A stretch of DNA of 32,356 bases from Ectothiorhodospiraceae bacterium (GTDB taxonomy: Bacteria; Pseudomonadota; Gammaproteobacteria; HK1), in NCBI GenBank assembly GCA_024234875.1, contig JACKNM010000037.1, positions 1 through 32,356 on the forward strand, in the 5' to 3' direction. This document shows positions 14,697 to 21,961 of the stretch, piece after piece. A program made the translations under genes and the position numbers. Each line of letters begins with the position of its first letter. The first letter of the stretch is position 1. The notes below the pieces were generated by a model. The model saw only the letters and a program-made list of their open reading frames with translations. It ran no database searches and had not been told where the DNA came from.

Positions 14697-15259
14697 TTAA
14701 CCTCCCAGTGGTCTTGACCGCGTACAGTCGGGCGGGTCGGCGCTGCACGGCGCATCGCCGGTCGCGGGGTCGAACACCCTCGCCGCCCGAGTCCGGCCAC
14801 GCACCCATCACCGCAGACACCCGCGGCTTCACGGTCACCGCTGAAGCGCGTTCACCGCGAGCCCACGCGAGGAACGCGGCCTCGTCGACCACGACCGTCG
14901 AGGTGCGCGCCCGAAAACGGCAGACGTCGTCCCACCGGCAACCTTGTAGGTCTTGGCGAAGGCTTCAGGTCCGCCGCCTCGAGCCGTCGGCGGTAGGCGA
15001 TCCAGCTTCGCGGTAGAAAAAGAGACGATGTCACGCTCAGGCCGCGCTCGGCGGCTTCCGCCCAGGCGTCCATCTCGACCTACCACCTGCGCCTGGTGCT
15101 CGGCACGGATGCAGGGCGATCTCGGCCTCAGCGCCCGGGCAATCTGCGCAGCGCCCAGGTGGCGAGGTTGTCGCCGTCGATCTCCCAGCGTTACGCGCTC
15201 GTCGTCGTCGGAAGGTCAGGGCCGAGGCCCGAGCAGGTGGTCCGGCGGGGATCGGTCAT
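14697..15259 (-). pseudogene. Gam-like host-nuclease inhibitor, frameshifted
   Basis: It starts MTDPRRT at 15259 with GGAGG upstream and can be followed in alternating frames through NLATWALRRL, EIAL, MDAWAEAAERGL, IAYRRRLEAADLK, KTYKVAGGT (14953-14927), VVVDEAAFLAWARGERA, FDPATGDA and YAVKTTG. The sequence order, a long helical hairpin followed by a short beta domain with KTYKxxGGTxS and a D/E-x-AFLAWA motif, is that of Gam-like proteins of actinophages and Mu. Mu Gam binds double-stranded DNA ends and protects them from host exonucleases. About 190 residues are expected, and the span fits. At least six indels are needed, with most conserved words intact. Confidence 0.65.
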
Positions 15260-15485
15260 CGGTCCTCCATGTCGAAGTGGGAAGCTGGTCAGGGTCAGCA
15301 CTGCCTCGGCAGGGCCGCGAGTCGCGTCAGGGAGACGAAGTGAGCAGCAGACCATTGCATCGCGGAGGCGGCGCAGCTCGTGCTCATCAGTCTCGGCTCG
15401 GATGGCGGCGCGCGCGACCTGCTGCCGGGCGGACCTCTGGCGACAGATGCAAGGCCTTCCAGCTGGATCCCAGGCCGTCGCAGCA
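15260..15485 (-). pseudogene. Helical fragment upstream of the Gam-like gene
   Basis: One frame reads RQQVARAAIRAETDEHELRR followed by LRDAM, a strongly helical, protein-like stretch that continues towards the Gam-like start. No intact start codon or stop brackets it. It probably belongs to a small protein of about 70 residues damaged by indels. No family is recognised. Confidence 0.35.
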
Positions 15486-16054
15486 TCAGCCGTTGTATTC
15501 GTCGTCGAGGTGGCACGCATCAACCAGCTCAGGCGCGCTCGACCCACCTCCGATCAGCAAGACCGCGACGCCACCGTGCGCCCACACGGGCCGGCGTGTG
15601 CCTCCCACGCACAGCAGGCAGTGATCGATCGCCGTCTTGTACCAACCAGCGAACCAGTACCCGGCAACACCACCGCCGGACCCGGCGGTGGTGCGCTGCG
15701 TCGTCGGCAGCCATTCCACCCGTGGCCGCCGCATGATGGCAGTCTGGCCGCAGGCAAGGCACACAGCTGAGTGGTTGGTGTCGTCGGCAGGCACGTACCA
15801 GCGGTTGGCGGTGCCGGCGCACCACCGCTTCGGCAGCCAGTGATGGCCGCGCAGCGCCCGCGCGACAGGGCGGCCGTGGGGGTCGGGCTGTTGATCTGCC
15901 CCAGCGTCGCGCACTCGGGTCGACCGGCTCGTCGGTGATGATCCGGGCGATTGAGGACCTGGCCGCACGCCCGTGGGACAATTGAGCCGGTCGCCACATT
16001 GCAGCCGACCGGGCTGATGCGCAGCCAGCCAGACCAGCAACGGCGTACCTACCA
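15486..16054 (-). pseudogene. Unresolved coding sequence, possible membrane segment plus Cys motif
   Basis: A frame that stays open from 16757 to 15486 contains here a hydrophobic stretch TVALMVGTPLLVWLA (near 16020-16065) and later NRWYVPADDTNHSAVCLACG followed by QTAIMRR and WFAGWYKTAIDHCLLC. The second part, with two CxxC-like pairs, looks like genuine small zinc-binding protein sequence. The first part may be a membrane gene or a shadow. Frames alternate and no start can be trusted. I do not recognise a family. Confidence 0.35.
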
Positions 16055-16540
16055 TCAGTGCGACAGTGGCAGCCGCGAAGCCGATACGATTAGCAGCGCC
16101 TCGCTCGACCCACCGCCGATCCGGTCGAAGCGCGTCCGTGGCACTCCACCGCAGCCACGAGCCCGGCGAGGGGTGGTGACGATCCACAGCCGATCGCCGT
16201 CGTCGTACCGGCTGACGGTTACGTCCGCCGAGCACCAGCGCCCACGAGTGGGGAATCCACCGGCACTCCACGCGGATCGGCGACGCCACGCGTGCGGCAC
16301 CACCGCTGGCACCACCGTGCCCTCGGGATTGCTCGGCGACAGCCTGGCAGCTTTCCCACGACGGCCACCGGACGACGCCCGATCGCCAGACCTCCAGGCA
16401 GACCAGCGGATGCCAGTCGACGTCACCAGGCTGGCGGCCATCCCCTGCAGTGGCAGCGGGCCTCATGCCCGCAGCCGCGCGGTGGCAGACCCACTGCCCG
16501 CTCATCTGCGCCGCAAACGACGTGCGCCGCCACCATGGTC
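16055..16540 (-). pseudogene. Unresolved coding sequence after MazG-like gene
   Basis: One frame carries protein-like text (TVSRYDDGDRLWIVTTP near 16185-16235) while other frames also remain open. The region probably held one gene of roughly 130-150 residues. Indels and the lack of any conserved motif prevent a call. Confidence 0.3.
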
Positions 16541-16870
16541 GCCGCCCCACGTTCGCGGGTTTCCCCCACCGCTCGACGCACACCGCCTGCTTCGCCTCCA
16601 CCGCCGCCATGTCGATGCTGTCGTGCGCCAGGACCAGCAGGTAGGTCAGGACGTCAACCAGTTCGGCTTCGAGGCGGCGTGCGAGTGCTGCCGTCGGCGT
16701 GCATGTGCAGTGGTCGGTGAGGCCGCAGATGTCGGCCTTCTTGATGATGTCGAGCACCTCGCCGGTCTCGCCGCCGAGTCCGGCGCAGCGTGCATCACCG
16801 TCGACCAGGTGACGTCATACCTGCAGGGAACCAAACGGGAGTTCGCGTGCAGAGCGTGCCGAAATTCGGC
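16540..16870 (-). pseudogene. MazG-like nucleotide pyrophosphohydrolase, frameshifted
   Basis: Two frames together spell an all-alpha NTP pyrophosphohydrolase. The first carries YDVTWSTVMHAA; the second continues with GLGGETGEVLDIIKKADICG, then ALARRLEAELVDVLTYLLVL, and ends in VEAKQAVCVERWGKPANVG. The metal-binding ExxE...ExxD motif of the MazG family is present as E-T-G-E and E-L-V-D, and the closing RWGKPAN resembles phage members. These enzymes hydrolyse NTPs or dNTPs to monophosphates; phage copies may clear unwanted nucleotides or alter (p)ppGpp signalling. A single frame change near 16795 separates the pieces. The exact start is uncertain. Confidence 0.65.
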
Positions 16871-17162
16871 GGTCGAGGGCTCCCGGCATCGCAGTCAGCC
16901 TCCAGGGCGAAGATACGAGCAGAGGTGTTGGGCAGGGGTTCTCGCCGCGGAGCCAGTTACGCCAGGGCAACCGTAAGGCGCCATCGACTCGGCGAGCAGC
17001 AGATTCGCTCATCGCCACACCTCCCGACCAGCACCCGCCGCCAGCGAACCCGCAGGTAGCGCCACCGACAGCAGCAGGGCCACCGAGCAGCAGGACGCAG
17101 AGCAGCCACCATGTGGCGACGGAGCAGCACCGGGCGCTCACCGCGCGCCAGGGCGACATCAC
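16815..17162 (-). pseudogene. Small hydrophobic protein and following short gene
   Basis: An open frame starts near 17158 with MSPWRAV and contains a hydrophobic stretch TWWLLCVLLLGGPAAVGGA, a possible single membrane span. Inside it, an ATG at 17012 (MSESAARRVDGAL) has a GGGAGGT site and may start a separate gene that goes on to WRNWLRGENP. Neither ends convincingly before the MazG-like gene. The spacing suggests two tiny genes affected by indels. Confidence 0.35.
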
Positions 17163-17208
17163 ACCTTACCGCGTGCGCCGACTCGCCGCATCGCTGCACG
17201 CTGAGCGG

Positions 17209-17770
17209 TCACGGCTGGACCCCATCGACTCGCACAGGCTCACCGGCCTCGATTCGCCCGAGCAGCGACCCCGCCTCGATGCCGTCCTCGCCGGGAGTAG
17301 CCGACCGTCAGCCGGTACCGGGCGGCGGTGGCGTCCACCAGCGATCAGTTGACGATACCCGTAGCCAGGTGGAGGTGCCCCCTGCCGGAGGTGGAGGTGC
17401 TGGGGAGCCAGGGGGTGGAGGTGCCCCAGTCGCCAGGTCAGGGTGCCCCTGTGGAGGGGGAGGTGCCCCAGCCGGAGGTCGAGGTGCCCCGGCAACCGGA
17501 GGTGGAGGTGCCCCGGTAGCCGGAGGTCGGTGCCCCAGTCGCCGGAGGTCGAGGTGCCCAGTCGCCGGGGTGGAGGTGCCCCGGTAGCCGGAGGTGGGTG
17601 CCCCCAGGCCGGAGGTCAAGGTGCCCCAGGCCGGAGGTGGAGAACTGATCGCCGGAGGTCGAGGGTGCCCCTGTCGCCGGAGGTGGAGGTGCCCAGGGCC
17701 AGAGGTGGAGGTGCCCCAGTCGCCGGAGGTCGAGGTGCCCAGGAGACCAAGCGATCGCCGTCCGCCGTGG
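17209..17770 (-). pseudogene. Eight-residue-repeat beta-solenoid protein, frameshifted
   Basis: Read in alternating frames this region encodes tandem copies of G-[DY]-x-G-T-S-T-S, for example SGDWGTSTSG and SGYRGTSTSG. That 8-residue rhythm is found in actinobacterial and phage proteins related to DUF7666, which end in such repeats and probably fold as a beta-solenoid. After the repeats comes a family-like C-terminal part, DATAARYRLTVGY, then GEDGIEAGSLLGRIEAGEPV and a TGA at 17211-17209. The DNA repeat is a 24-bp unit rich in GGAGGT and GCCCC, with many short indels between units. The function of the family is unknown. Confidence 0.55.
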
Positions 17771-18131
17771 TCGTAGAGCCAGGCGATCGCCTCAGCTCGG
17801 TCCGTCGTCACCAGCAGCACTTCGCCGCGCCGTGCCTGCCTTGCCGAGCTGGGCCGGGTTCGCCACGTCAGCGGGTCGTAGCGACGATCAGCCACCGGGT
17901 GCCGCGTGCCCGCGGCGAAACGGCGGCGCGTTGCCGCACCCGGCGAGCCGTGGGCCGCCGCCACTCGCGGTCCGGGTCCGGGTCCCAATCAGGCGCCTCA
18001 ACGGCCAGGTGGGCCACTGGAAGCCGCGTGTCCCTGCATGTCGGCATCGCAGGTGCACAGGATCTGACCAGCGGCCGTCATCGAGGTGGCGGGGGTCGGG
18101 CAGGGTGGTCAGGTCCGGTGTCGGTAGCCAC
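17756..18131 (-). pseudogene. Protein following leader copy B, frameshifted
   Basis: A GTG at 18131 begins VATDTGPD, the same first residues as the genes at 19414 and 20709. In the next frame the sequence reads DLTTLPDPRHLDDGRWSDPV followed by HLRC, and near 17770-17830 EVLLVTTDRAEAIAWLYDHG. The latter runs in frame into the repeat protein at 17209-17770, so both may be one gene. At least three indels are needed. I recognise no catalytic motif. Confidence 0.4.
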
Positions 18132-18320
18132 CGGCGCTACGCTCCTTGGGTCAGTGCCCCCGCTCGGCTACTAGGTCGAGGGCGGGGGCACTGTCGTTCT
18201 CGAGAAGTCGGAGGAGAGCGGGTCCGGCACACGGACGAGCTCAGGGGTTGGGGTGGCCCGCTCTCCTCTGGTAAGCCTGGGTGAGCGGCTGGCAGCAGGG
18301 TTCCGCGCTCGCCGCATCGC
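18129..18320 (-). promoter_or_regulatory. Leader element, copy B (two hairpins, RBS, GTGGCTACCGAC start)
   Basis: It contains a 12-bp inverted repeat (GGAGGAGAGCGG at 18210, partner at 18257-18268), a second GC-rich hairpin (18156-18189) and then CCAAGGAGCG followed by the GTG GCT ACC GAC start. It is closely similar to the leader at 20707-20897 along its whole length. Confidence 0.75.
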
Positions 18321-18365
18321 TGCACGCCAGGCAGGGTCACGACTGGACCTCGACGTCGGCAGCGA

Positions 18366-19010
18366 TCAGGCCGCCTCGTCGGCGCGCCCAACCAGCGGGC
18401 AGCGCAGTCCCGGCAATTTGCCACGGGCGTCGGTGAGGTTGGCGCGGGTGGTGAAACGTCGGTGAAGTCGGCGCCGGTGAGGTAGAGCGTCGGTGAGGTC
18501 GGCGCCGGTGGTCGGCGCAGGTGAGGTTGGCGTCAGTGAGGCGTCAGTGAGGACGGCGCGGGTGAGGTTGGCGTCGGTGAGGTAGGCGTCGGTGAGGTTG
18601 GCGCGGGTGAGTGGGCGTCGGTGAGGTCGGCGCCGGTGAGATCGGCGCCGGTGAGGAATCGGCGCGCCGGTGAGGTTGGCGCGGGTGGTATGAGCGTCGG
18701 TGAGGTCGCGCCGGTGAGGTCGGCACCGATGAGGTCAGCGCCAGTGAGGTTGGCGCCGGTGAGGTTGGCACCGGTGAGGTTAACGGGTGAAGTGGCGTCG
18801 GTGAGTTGGCGTCGGTGAGGTCGGCGCCGGTGAGGTTGGCGCAAGGTGAGGTTGGCGTCAGTGAGGTCGGCGCCGGTGAGGGTTAGCGCCGGTGAGTTGC
18901 TTTCCGGTGAGGTCGGCGCCATTGGTCCGGCGCCGGTGAGGTCGGCGTCAGTGAGGTTGGCGTCAGTGAGGTCGGCGCCGGTGAGGCCAAGCGCCTTGGG
19001 TGAGGTTGGG
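18366..19010 (-). pseudogene. Pentapeptide-repeat protein, frameshifted
   Basis: Runs of A(D/N)LTx repeats appear in all three frames, for example LTGADLTDANLTDADLTGA near 18990-18940 and LTGANLTGANLTGADLIGAD near 18720-18780. Between them the frame shifts to shadows rich in Thr/Pro/Arg. The ending reads ANLTDARGKLPGLRCPL and stops at 18368-18366. Pentapeptide repeats (PF00805) fold into a right-handed quadrilateral beta-helix; members mimic DNA or protect gyrase, and many have no known role. In the unbroken form it would be about 200 residues with roughly 30 repeats. The DNA repeat unit (GGTGAGGTxGGCGCC) recurs dozens of times, so assembly errors are likely. Confidence 0.7.
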
Positions 19011-19180
19011 CCGATCCTGCGTGCGACCTTCCACCCGCAGTGGCTCCGAGCATGTGAGCACTCGCTCGCAGGACGCCACTCATCGGCGCCTCGCCGGTCA
19101 CACCTGCGCTGCGCGACCGCCTCGCAGGCACCGTATCGAGGCACCGTCGACGCCAACGCGTGATTGCCTCGCGCTCGGCG

Positions 19181-19414
19181 TCAGTCGTCATCGTCGGCGT
19201 CGAGCGCGGCGATGACCGCGCTGGTGATCGTGCGATGGGCGCACGTCGGGCTATCCGGTCCACTCGTCGCCCCACAGCCACGACAACGCGACATGGCGCA
19301 GGCCTTGCCGTGCCTCTGAGCCCGCCGTGCCGCAGACCGCTGGCTCGAACCGGGCGAGCGCTTCGTCGATCGATGCGGTCGGGAGCGAGGATGGATGGTG
19401 TTGTCGGTAGCCAC
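19181..19414 (-). pseudogene. Unknown protein following leader copy C (paralogue of 20404-20709), frameshifted
   Basis: A GTG at 19414 with AAGGAGCG upstream begins VATDNTIHPR. Continuing in shifting frames come IDEALARFE, CGTAGSEA, GKACAMS, WLWGDEWT, and then CAHRTITSAVIAALDADDD before a stop at 19183-19181. The pattern A-L-A-R-F-E...GKACAM...W-T-[DG]-S-P-x-C-x-H-R-x-I resembles a family of actinophage proteins of about 150 residues, so the gene may extend beyond this stop to near 19000. The first 40 codons duplicate those of the gene at 20404-20709. The function is unknown. Confidence 0.45.
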
Positions 19415-19484
19415 GGCTGCGCTCCTTGGGGTCGGTGCCCCCGCTCGGCTGCTATAGGTCGAGGGCGGGGCGCTGTCGTTCTCG
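19293..19484 (-). repeat. About 190-bp direct repeat, copy 2
   Basis: This segment closely matches 20591-20778, apart from scattered single-base differences and short indels. It covers a GC hairpin, ribosome binding site, GTG start and about 40 codons of gene. Confidence 0.8.
19412..19484 (-). promoter_or_regulatory. Leader element, copy C (short form)
   Basis: It contains the second GC hairpin (19437-19471), GACCCCAAGGAGCG and the GTG GCT ACC GAC start. The upstream large inverted repeat seen in copies A and B is missing, because the stop of the DUF2303 gene lies immediately before the hairpin. Confidence 0.7.
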
Positions 19485-20323
19485 TCAGGGGTTGCCGTGG
19501 AGCGGCTTGATGCCCGTCTCGGCTTCGATGGCGTCGAAGCACATCGGCAAACGCTGCGCACAGCACGTCCTCAGGGCAGTCCAGCACACGCCGAGCATAG
19601 CCCCATCACGGAGCCGGTAGCGAGCGCGCGGTCACCCGGTACGGGTCCATGCCCTCGTAGGGCGACAGGGCCAACTCGGTCGGTCAGGATCGATGGAGTC
19701 ACCGGCGCAGCGGCGCGGGCCCTCGATCGTCTCCTCATGTGAACCTTCACCTCGCCGTTGTCGAGGCGAACTGCCGACTTGTGCGCCACGTCATGGTTGC
19801 CTCGATCGACGAGGCGACTTTAACAGTCGGGCTGGTCGGGTCCACGACGTCGCCAGCGTGGTCCTCGAGGAACTCAGCGAACGCTGCCTGGGGAGTGTAT
19901 GGCTTGCCGGACGCCCCGCACCACGCGCCTGCCAGGAGGCGTCTCGCGCAGGGTGAGGGGTGGCGCGGTAGTCGCCCCGCCAGCCTACCGTCGGGACTGG
20001 CCTCGATCGTTGGGCACGGCGATGGCGCGGCCGTGGTGCGGTCGGCCCACAGCGTCGTCACGGCGTCAAGGGGCGTGGGCTGGGACAGCCGACGGCGAAC
20101 GGCCGTGCTCGGACGCTGGCGCAGCAGTGCCGGTCTTGCGCATGGGCAGCGCCCTCGCGCTACGGTGAAGCGTCAGTGTCGAGATCGACGATGTGGATGC
20201 CGGTGGTGGTCGGCGGCGTGGACCATATGAGGGCTTCGAGTCCGCGGCTCGGCGGCGAGTCAGGCCGCACCTCAGCACAGCGTCAGCCTCGGTGCGGGTG
20301 TGGGTGATCGTGGGATGGGTCAT
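19485..20323 (-). pseudogene. DUF2303 (YfdQ-like) protein, frameshifted
   Basis: An ATG at 20323 with AAGGAG upstream starts MTHPTITHTRTEADAVL. Family pieces then appear in alternating frames: RGLEALIWSTPPTTTGIHIV, DAVTTLWADRTTAA, SGKPYTPQAAFAEFLEDHAG and DVVDPTSPT, IEATMTW, VRLDNGEVKVH, ELALSPYEGMDPYRVTAR, YRLRDGAMLG, PEDVLCAAFADVL and finally EAETGIKPLHGNP with a TGA at 19487-19485. These correspond in order to the conserved blocks of DUF2303 proteins, including Y-x-QxAFAEFLED, RLDNGEV and A-F-A-D-V-L. The span of 839 nt equals the usual length of about 280 residues. At least six indels are required. DUF2303 genes often lie in phage early/recombination regions; the function is unknown. Confidence 0.75.
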
Positions 20324-20403
20324 GGCAGGGTGCACTCCTTGAGTGAGCGGTGTCGGGCTTCAGGACCTCTTGGAGAGGGAGCGAGGTTGGGCAGGTCGTT
20401 GAC

Positions 20404-20709
20404 TCAGGCCGGAGTTGCGCGCTCGTCGAAGAAGAAACGAAGTCTCGCCGCGGTCGGACGCTTCAGGGGCCTTGGTGGACACGACGTCGGTGACGACCAT
20501 CTGTGGCCGCCGCCCTTGCCGGCCTTCGCGACCTTGATCGTGAGTGGGCTGCCGGCGCGCCGGTCGCCATCACCGCCGACGAGCAGCGACATGGCGCAGG
20601 CCTTGCCATCTGCTTCTGAGCCCGCCGTGCCGCGCACCAGCTCGAACCGGGCGAGCGCTTCGTCGATCGTGCGGTCGGGGCGGGGATGGATGGTGTTGTC
20701 GGTAGCCAC
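20404..20709 (-). CDS. Unknown protein following leader copy A, possibly frameshifted
   Basis: A 101-residue frame from a GTG at 20709 with AAGGAGCG 5 nt upstream. It begins VATDNTIHPRPDRTIDEALA, identical in design to the gene at 19414, and shares about 40 codons with it before diverging after GKACAMS. The following stretch (SPLTIKVAKAGKGGG) is plausible, but the last 30 residues (CPPRPLKRPTAARLRFF) look like an out-of-frame reading. In the next frame MVVTDVVSTKAPEASDRGE is more protein-like, so an indel near 20480 is probable. The function is unknown. Confidence 0.5.
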   Translation of the reverse strand: MATDNTIHPRPDRTIDEALARFELVRGTAGSEADGKACAMSLLVGGDGDRRAGSPLTIKVAKAGKGGGHRWSSPTSCPPRPLKRPTAARLRFFFDERATPA

Positions 20710-20778
20710 GGCTACGCTCCTTGGGGTCGGTGCCCCCGCTCGGCTGCTAGGTCGAGGGCGGGGGCGCTGTCGTTCTCG
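20591..20778 (-). repeat. About 190-bp direct repeat, copy 1
   Basis: Partner of 19293-19484. Similarity stops abruptly at the GACATGGCGCAGG sequence on one side and after CTGTCGTTCTCG on the other. Confidence 0.8.
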
Positions 20779-20897
20779 GGGGTCGGAGGAGAGCGGGTCC
20801 GAGCACGCACGGACAGGCTCAGGGGTTGGGGTGGCCCGCTCTCCTCCTGGTGGCCGCACCGGGTGAGCGACGGCGGCGGGGTTCCGCGCTCTGCCCC
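20707..20897 (-). promoter_or_regulatory. Leader element, copy A (full form)
   Basis: This fills the 234-nt gap between the membrane protein gene and the next GTG start. In transcription order it contains a perfect 13-bp inverted repeat (20835-20847 with 20785-20797, 37-nt loop), a GC-rich hairpin (20732-20765) and GACCCCAAGGAGCG with the GTG start. No clear -35/-10 pair was found in the gap. Confidence 0.8.
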
Positions 20898-20943
20898 GAT
20901 GCGACCGCCAGCGAGTGACGGACCGTGACGTGTGGCTACGGGC

Positions 20944-21156
20944 TCATCGGAGGACCGCCGCGGCGATGCCGTACAGGGCGACCGCGGCGCCGACACCAGC
21001 GGCCACGATCGCGATGCGCACGCCCCAGCACTCGACCGCGTACCAGCGACGTTCCTGGCGGGTGCTGCGCTCGATCAGCGTGCCGGCGGCGATGGTGGCG
21101 GTGCAGCCGACGAGCATCACGTACCCGCAGGCCACGATCACGTCGAGGCCGGTCAC
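20944..21156 (-). CDS. Small two-span membrane protein
   Basis: A 70-residue protein from a GTG at 21156 that overlaps the previous stop (GTGA). It has two hydrophobic segments, about residues 5-24 (DVIVACGYVMLVGCTATIAA) and 47-68 (ending AVALYGIAAAVL), joined by a charged loop IERSTRQERRWYAVECWG. This predicts two membrane spans with a cytoplasmic, basic loop. It lies far from the lysis genes, in the early operon, so a superinfection-exclusion or host-envelope role is as likely as holin activity. No family is recognised. It is the last intact gene before the indel-rich block. Confidence 0.7.
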   Translation of the reverse strand: MTGLDVIVACGYVMLVGCTATIAAGTLIERSTRQERRWYAVECWGVRIAIVAAGVGAAVALYGIAAAVLR

Positions 21157-21515
21157 GACCCGACCGCCTGGGGCAGCGCGAGCGCATCGGCGACCACCGC
21201 GGCCACCGGGTCGGGCAGGACCATCCCGAGACGCTGCAGCGTCCGTGCGACGGCGGTGGCCCGCGTGTCGAGCTGGTGGCGCTGCTGGTCGGTGATCGTG
21301 CCGGAGAGCACGATGATGGTGGATCGCTCGGCGAGGCCCCAAAGGGCAGCGTCGAGGGCGTCGAGCAGGTCGCCGGTCGGCTTGCCCGCGGGGAACACGA
21401 GGTCGGCGCTCTCTGCGCCCGCCAGCTCAGCTCGTGCGGCGGCGATCAGCTCGTCGTCACCCGCGGACTCGGAGCGGGCGACAGCCCACGCGATCAGGTC
21501 AGCGGTGGCGCTCAC
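21153..21515 (-). CDS. Unknown 120-residue protein
   Basis: A helical protein from a GTG at 21515 that overlaps the upstream stop by 4 nt. It contains DLIAWAVARSESAGDDELIA, a central hydrophobic strand ERSTIIVLSGTITDQQRHQL and a C-terminal helix ARTLQRLGMVLPDPVAAVVA. There are no catalytic, metal-binding or membrane features. The composition and regular GTGA coupling on both ends support a real gene of the early operon. The family is not recognised. Confidence 0.7.
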   Translation of the reverse strand: MSATADLIAWAVARSESAGDDELIAAARAELAGAESADLVFPAGKPTGDLLDALDAALWGLAERSTIIVLSGTITDQQRHQLDTRATAVARTLQRLGMVLPDPVAAVVADALALPQAVGS

Positions 21516-21961
21516 GATGCCGCCTCCCGCTCGGCGTCCCACTCCGCGATGCGACGGCGCAGGATCGCCTCGATCTCGGCGTACTCGTCGGCGCGGTCGG
21601 GGCATCGGCGCTGCACCTCGGCGGCGAGCTGGTCGATGGTGCCGTCCTGCCAGCACCCGATCGACAGCAGGTGGCCGTCGTCGGTGTGGACGAGGGTTGC
21701 ATGCTGATTCTCGGAGCCGATCGGGCCGATCGTGAGGACGTGGCGGGAGTGCTCGATGGTGCCGCCCTCGATGGTGCCGCCCCGGATGGTGCCGCCCCGG
21801 ATGGCGCCGCCCCGGATGGTGCCGCCGTAGATGGCGCCGCCGTAGATGCGGGCAGCAGGTCCGACGTACACCGACTCAGCCACATGGGCGGTGTCTGCCA
21901 CCCAGCCACCGCCGTTCGGGTGCTGGTGGGCGGGGGCGCCGATGGGGTTGGTGGTGGTCAT
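21512..21961 (-). CDS. Beta-helix repeat protein (IxGGx repeats)
   Basis: A 149-residue protein. Residues 39-71 are a row of short repeats of the form I-x-G-G-[AT] (IYGGAIYGGTIRGGAIRGG, then TIRGGTIEGGTIE), which predicts a compact left-handed beta-helix. A short beta domain follows (LVHTDDGHLLSIGCWQDGTI) and then a helical end (EYAEIEAILRRRIAEWDAE). Phage proteins with the same layout, repeats plus a xxIGCW/Q-type domain, are widespread but uncharacterised; some are loosely named hexapeptide-repeat transferases, although the catalytic His and the strict hexad are absent here. The ATG overlaps the upstream stop by 4 nt. Confidence 0.75.
   Translation of the reverse strand: MTTTNPIGAPAHQHPNGGGWVADTAHVAESVYVGPAARIYGGAIYGGTIRGGAIRGGTIRGGTIEGGTIEHSRHVLTIGPIGSENQHATLVHTDDGHLLSIGCWQDGTIDQLAAEVQRRCPDRADEYAEIEAILRRRIAEWDAEREAAS

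Noticed and set aside
17340..17760. The GGAGGTGGAGGTGCCCC repeats as a replication origin iteron array
   Set aside because: The 24-bp rhythm corresponds to the eight-residue protein repeat on the minus strand and ends in a family-like C-terminus, so coding explains it. An additional origin role cannot be excluded but has no support.
18430..19000. The repeated GGTGAGG units as a CRISPR array
   Set aside because: The units are short, contiguous and follow a pentapeptide codon rhythm. There are no regular repeats separated by unique spacers.
20944..20958. A coupled ATGA start at the end of the membrane protein gene
   Set aside because: The frame stops after three codons (Met-Ser-Pro), so it cannot be a gene.
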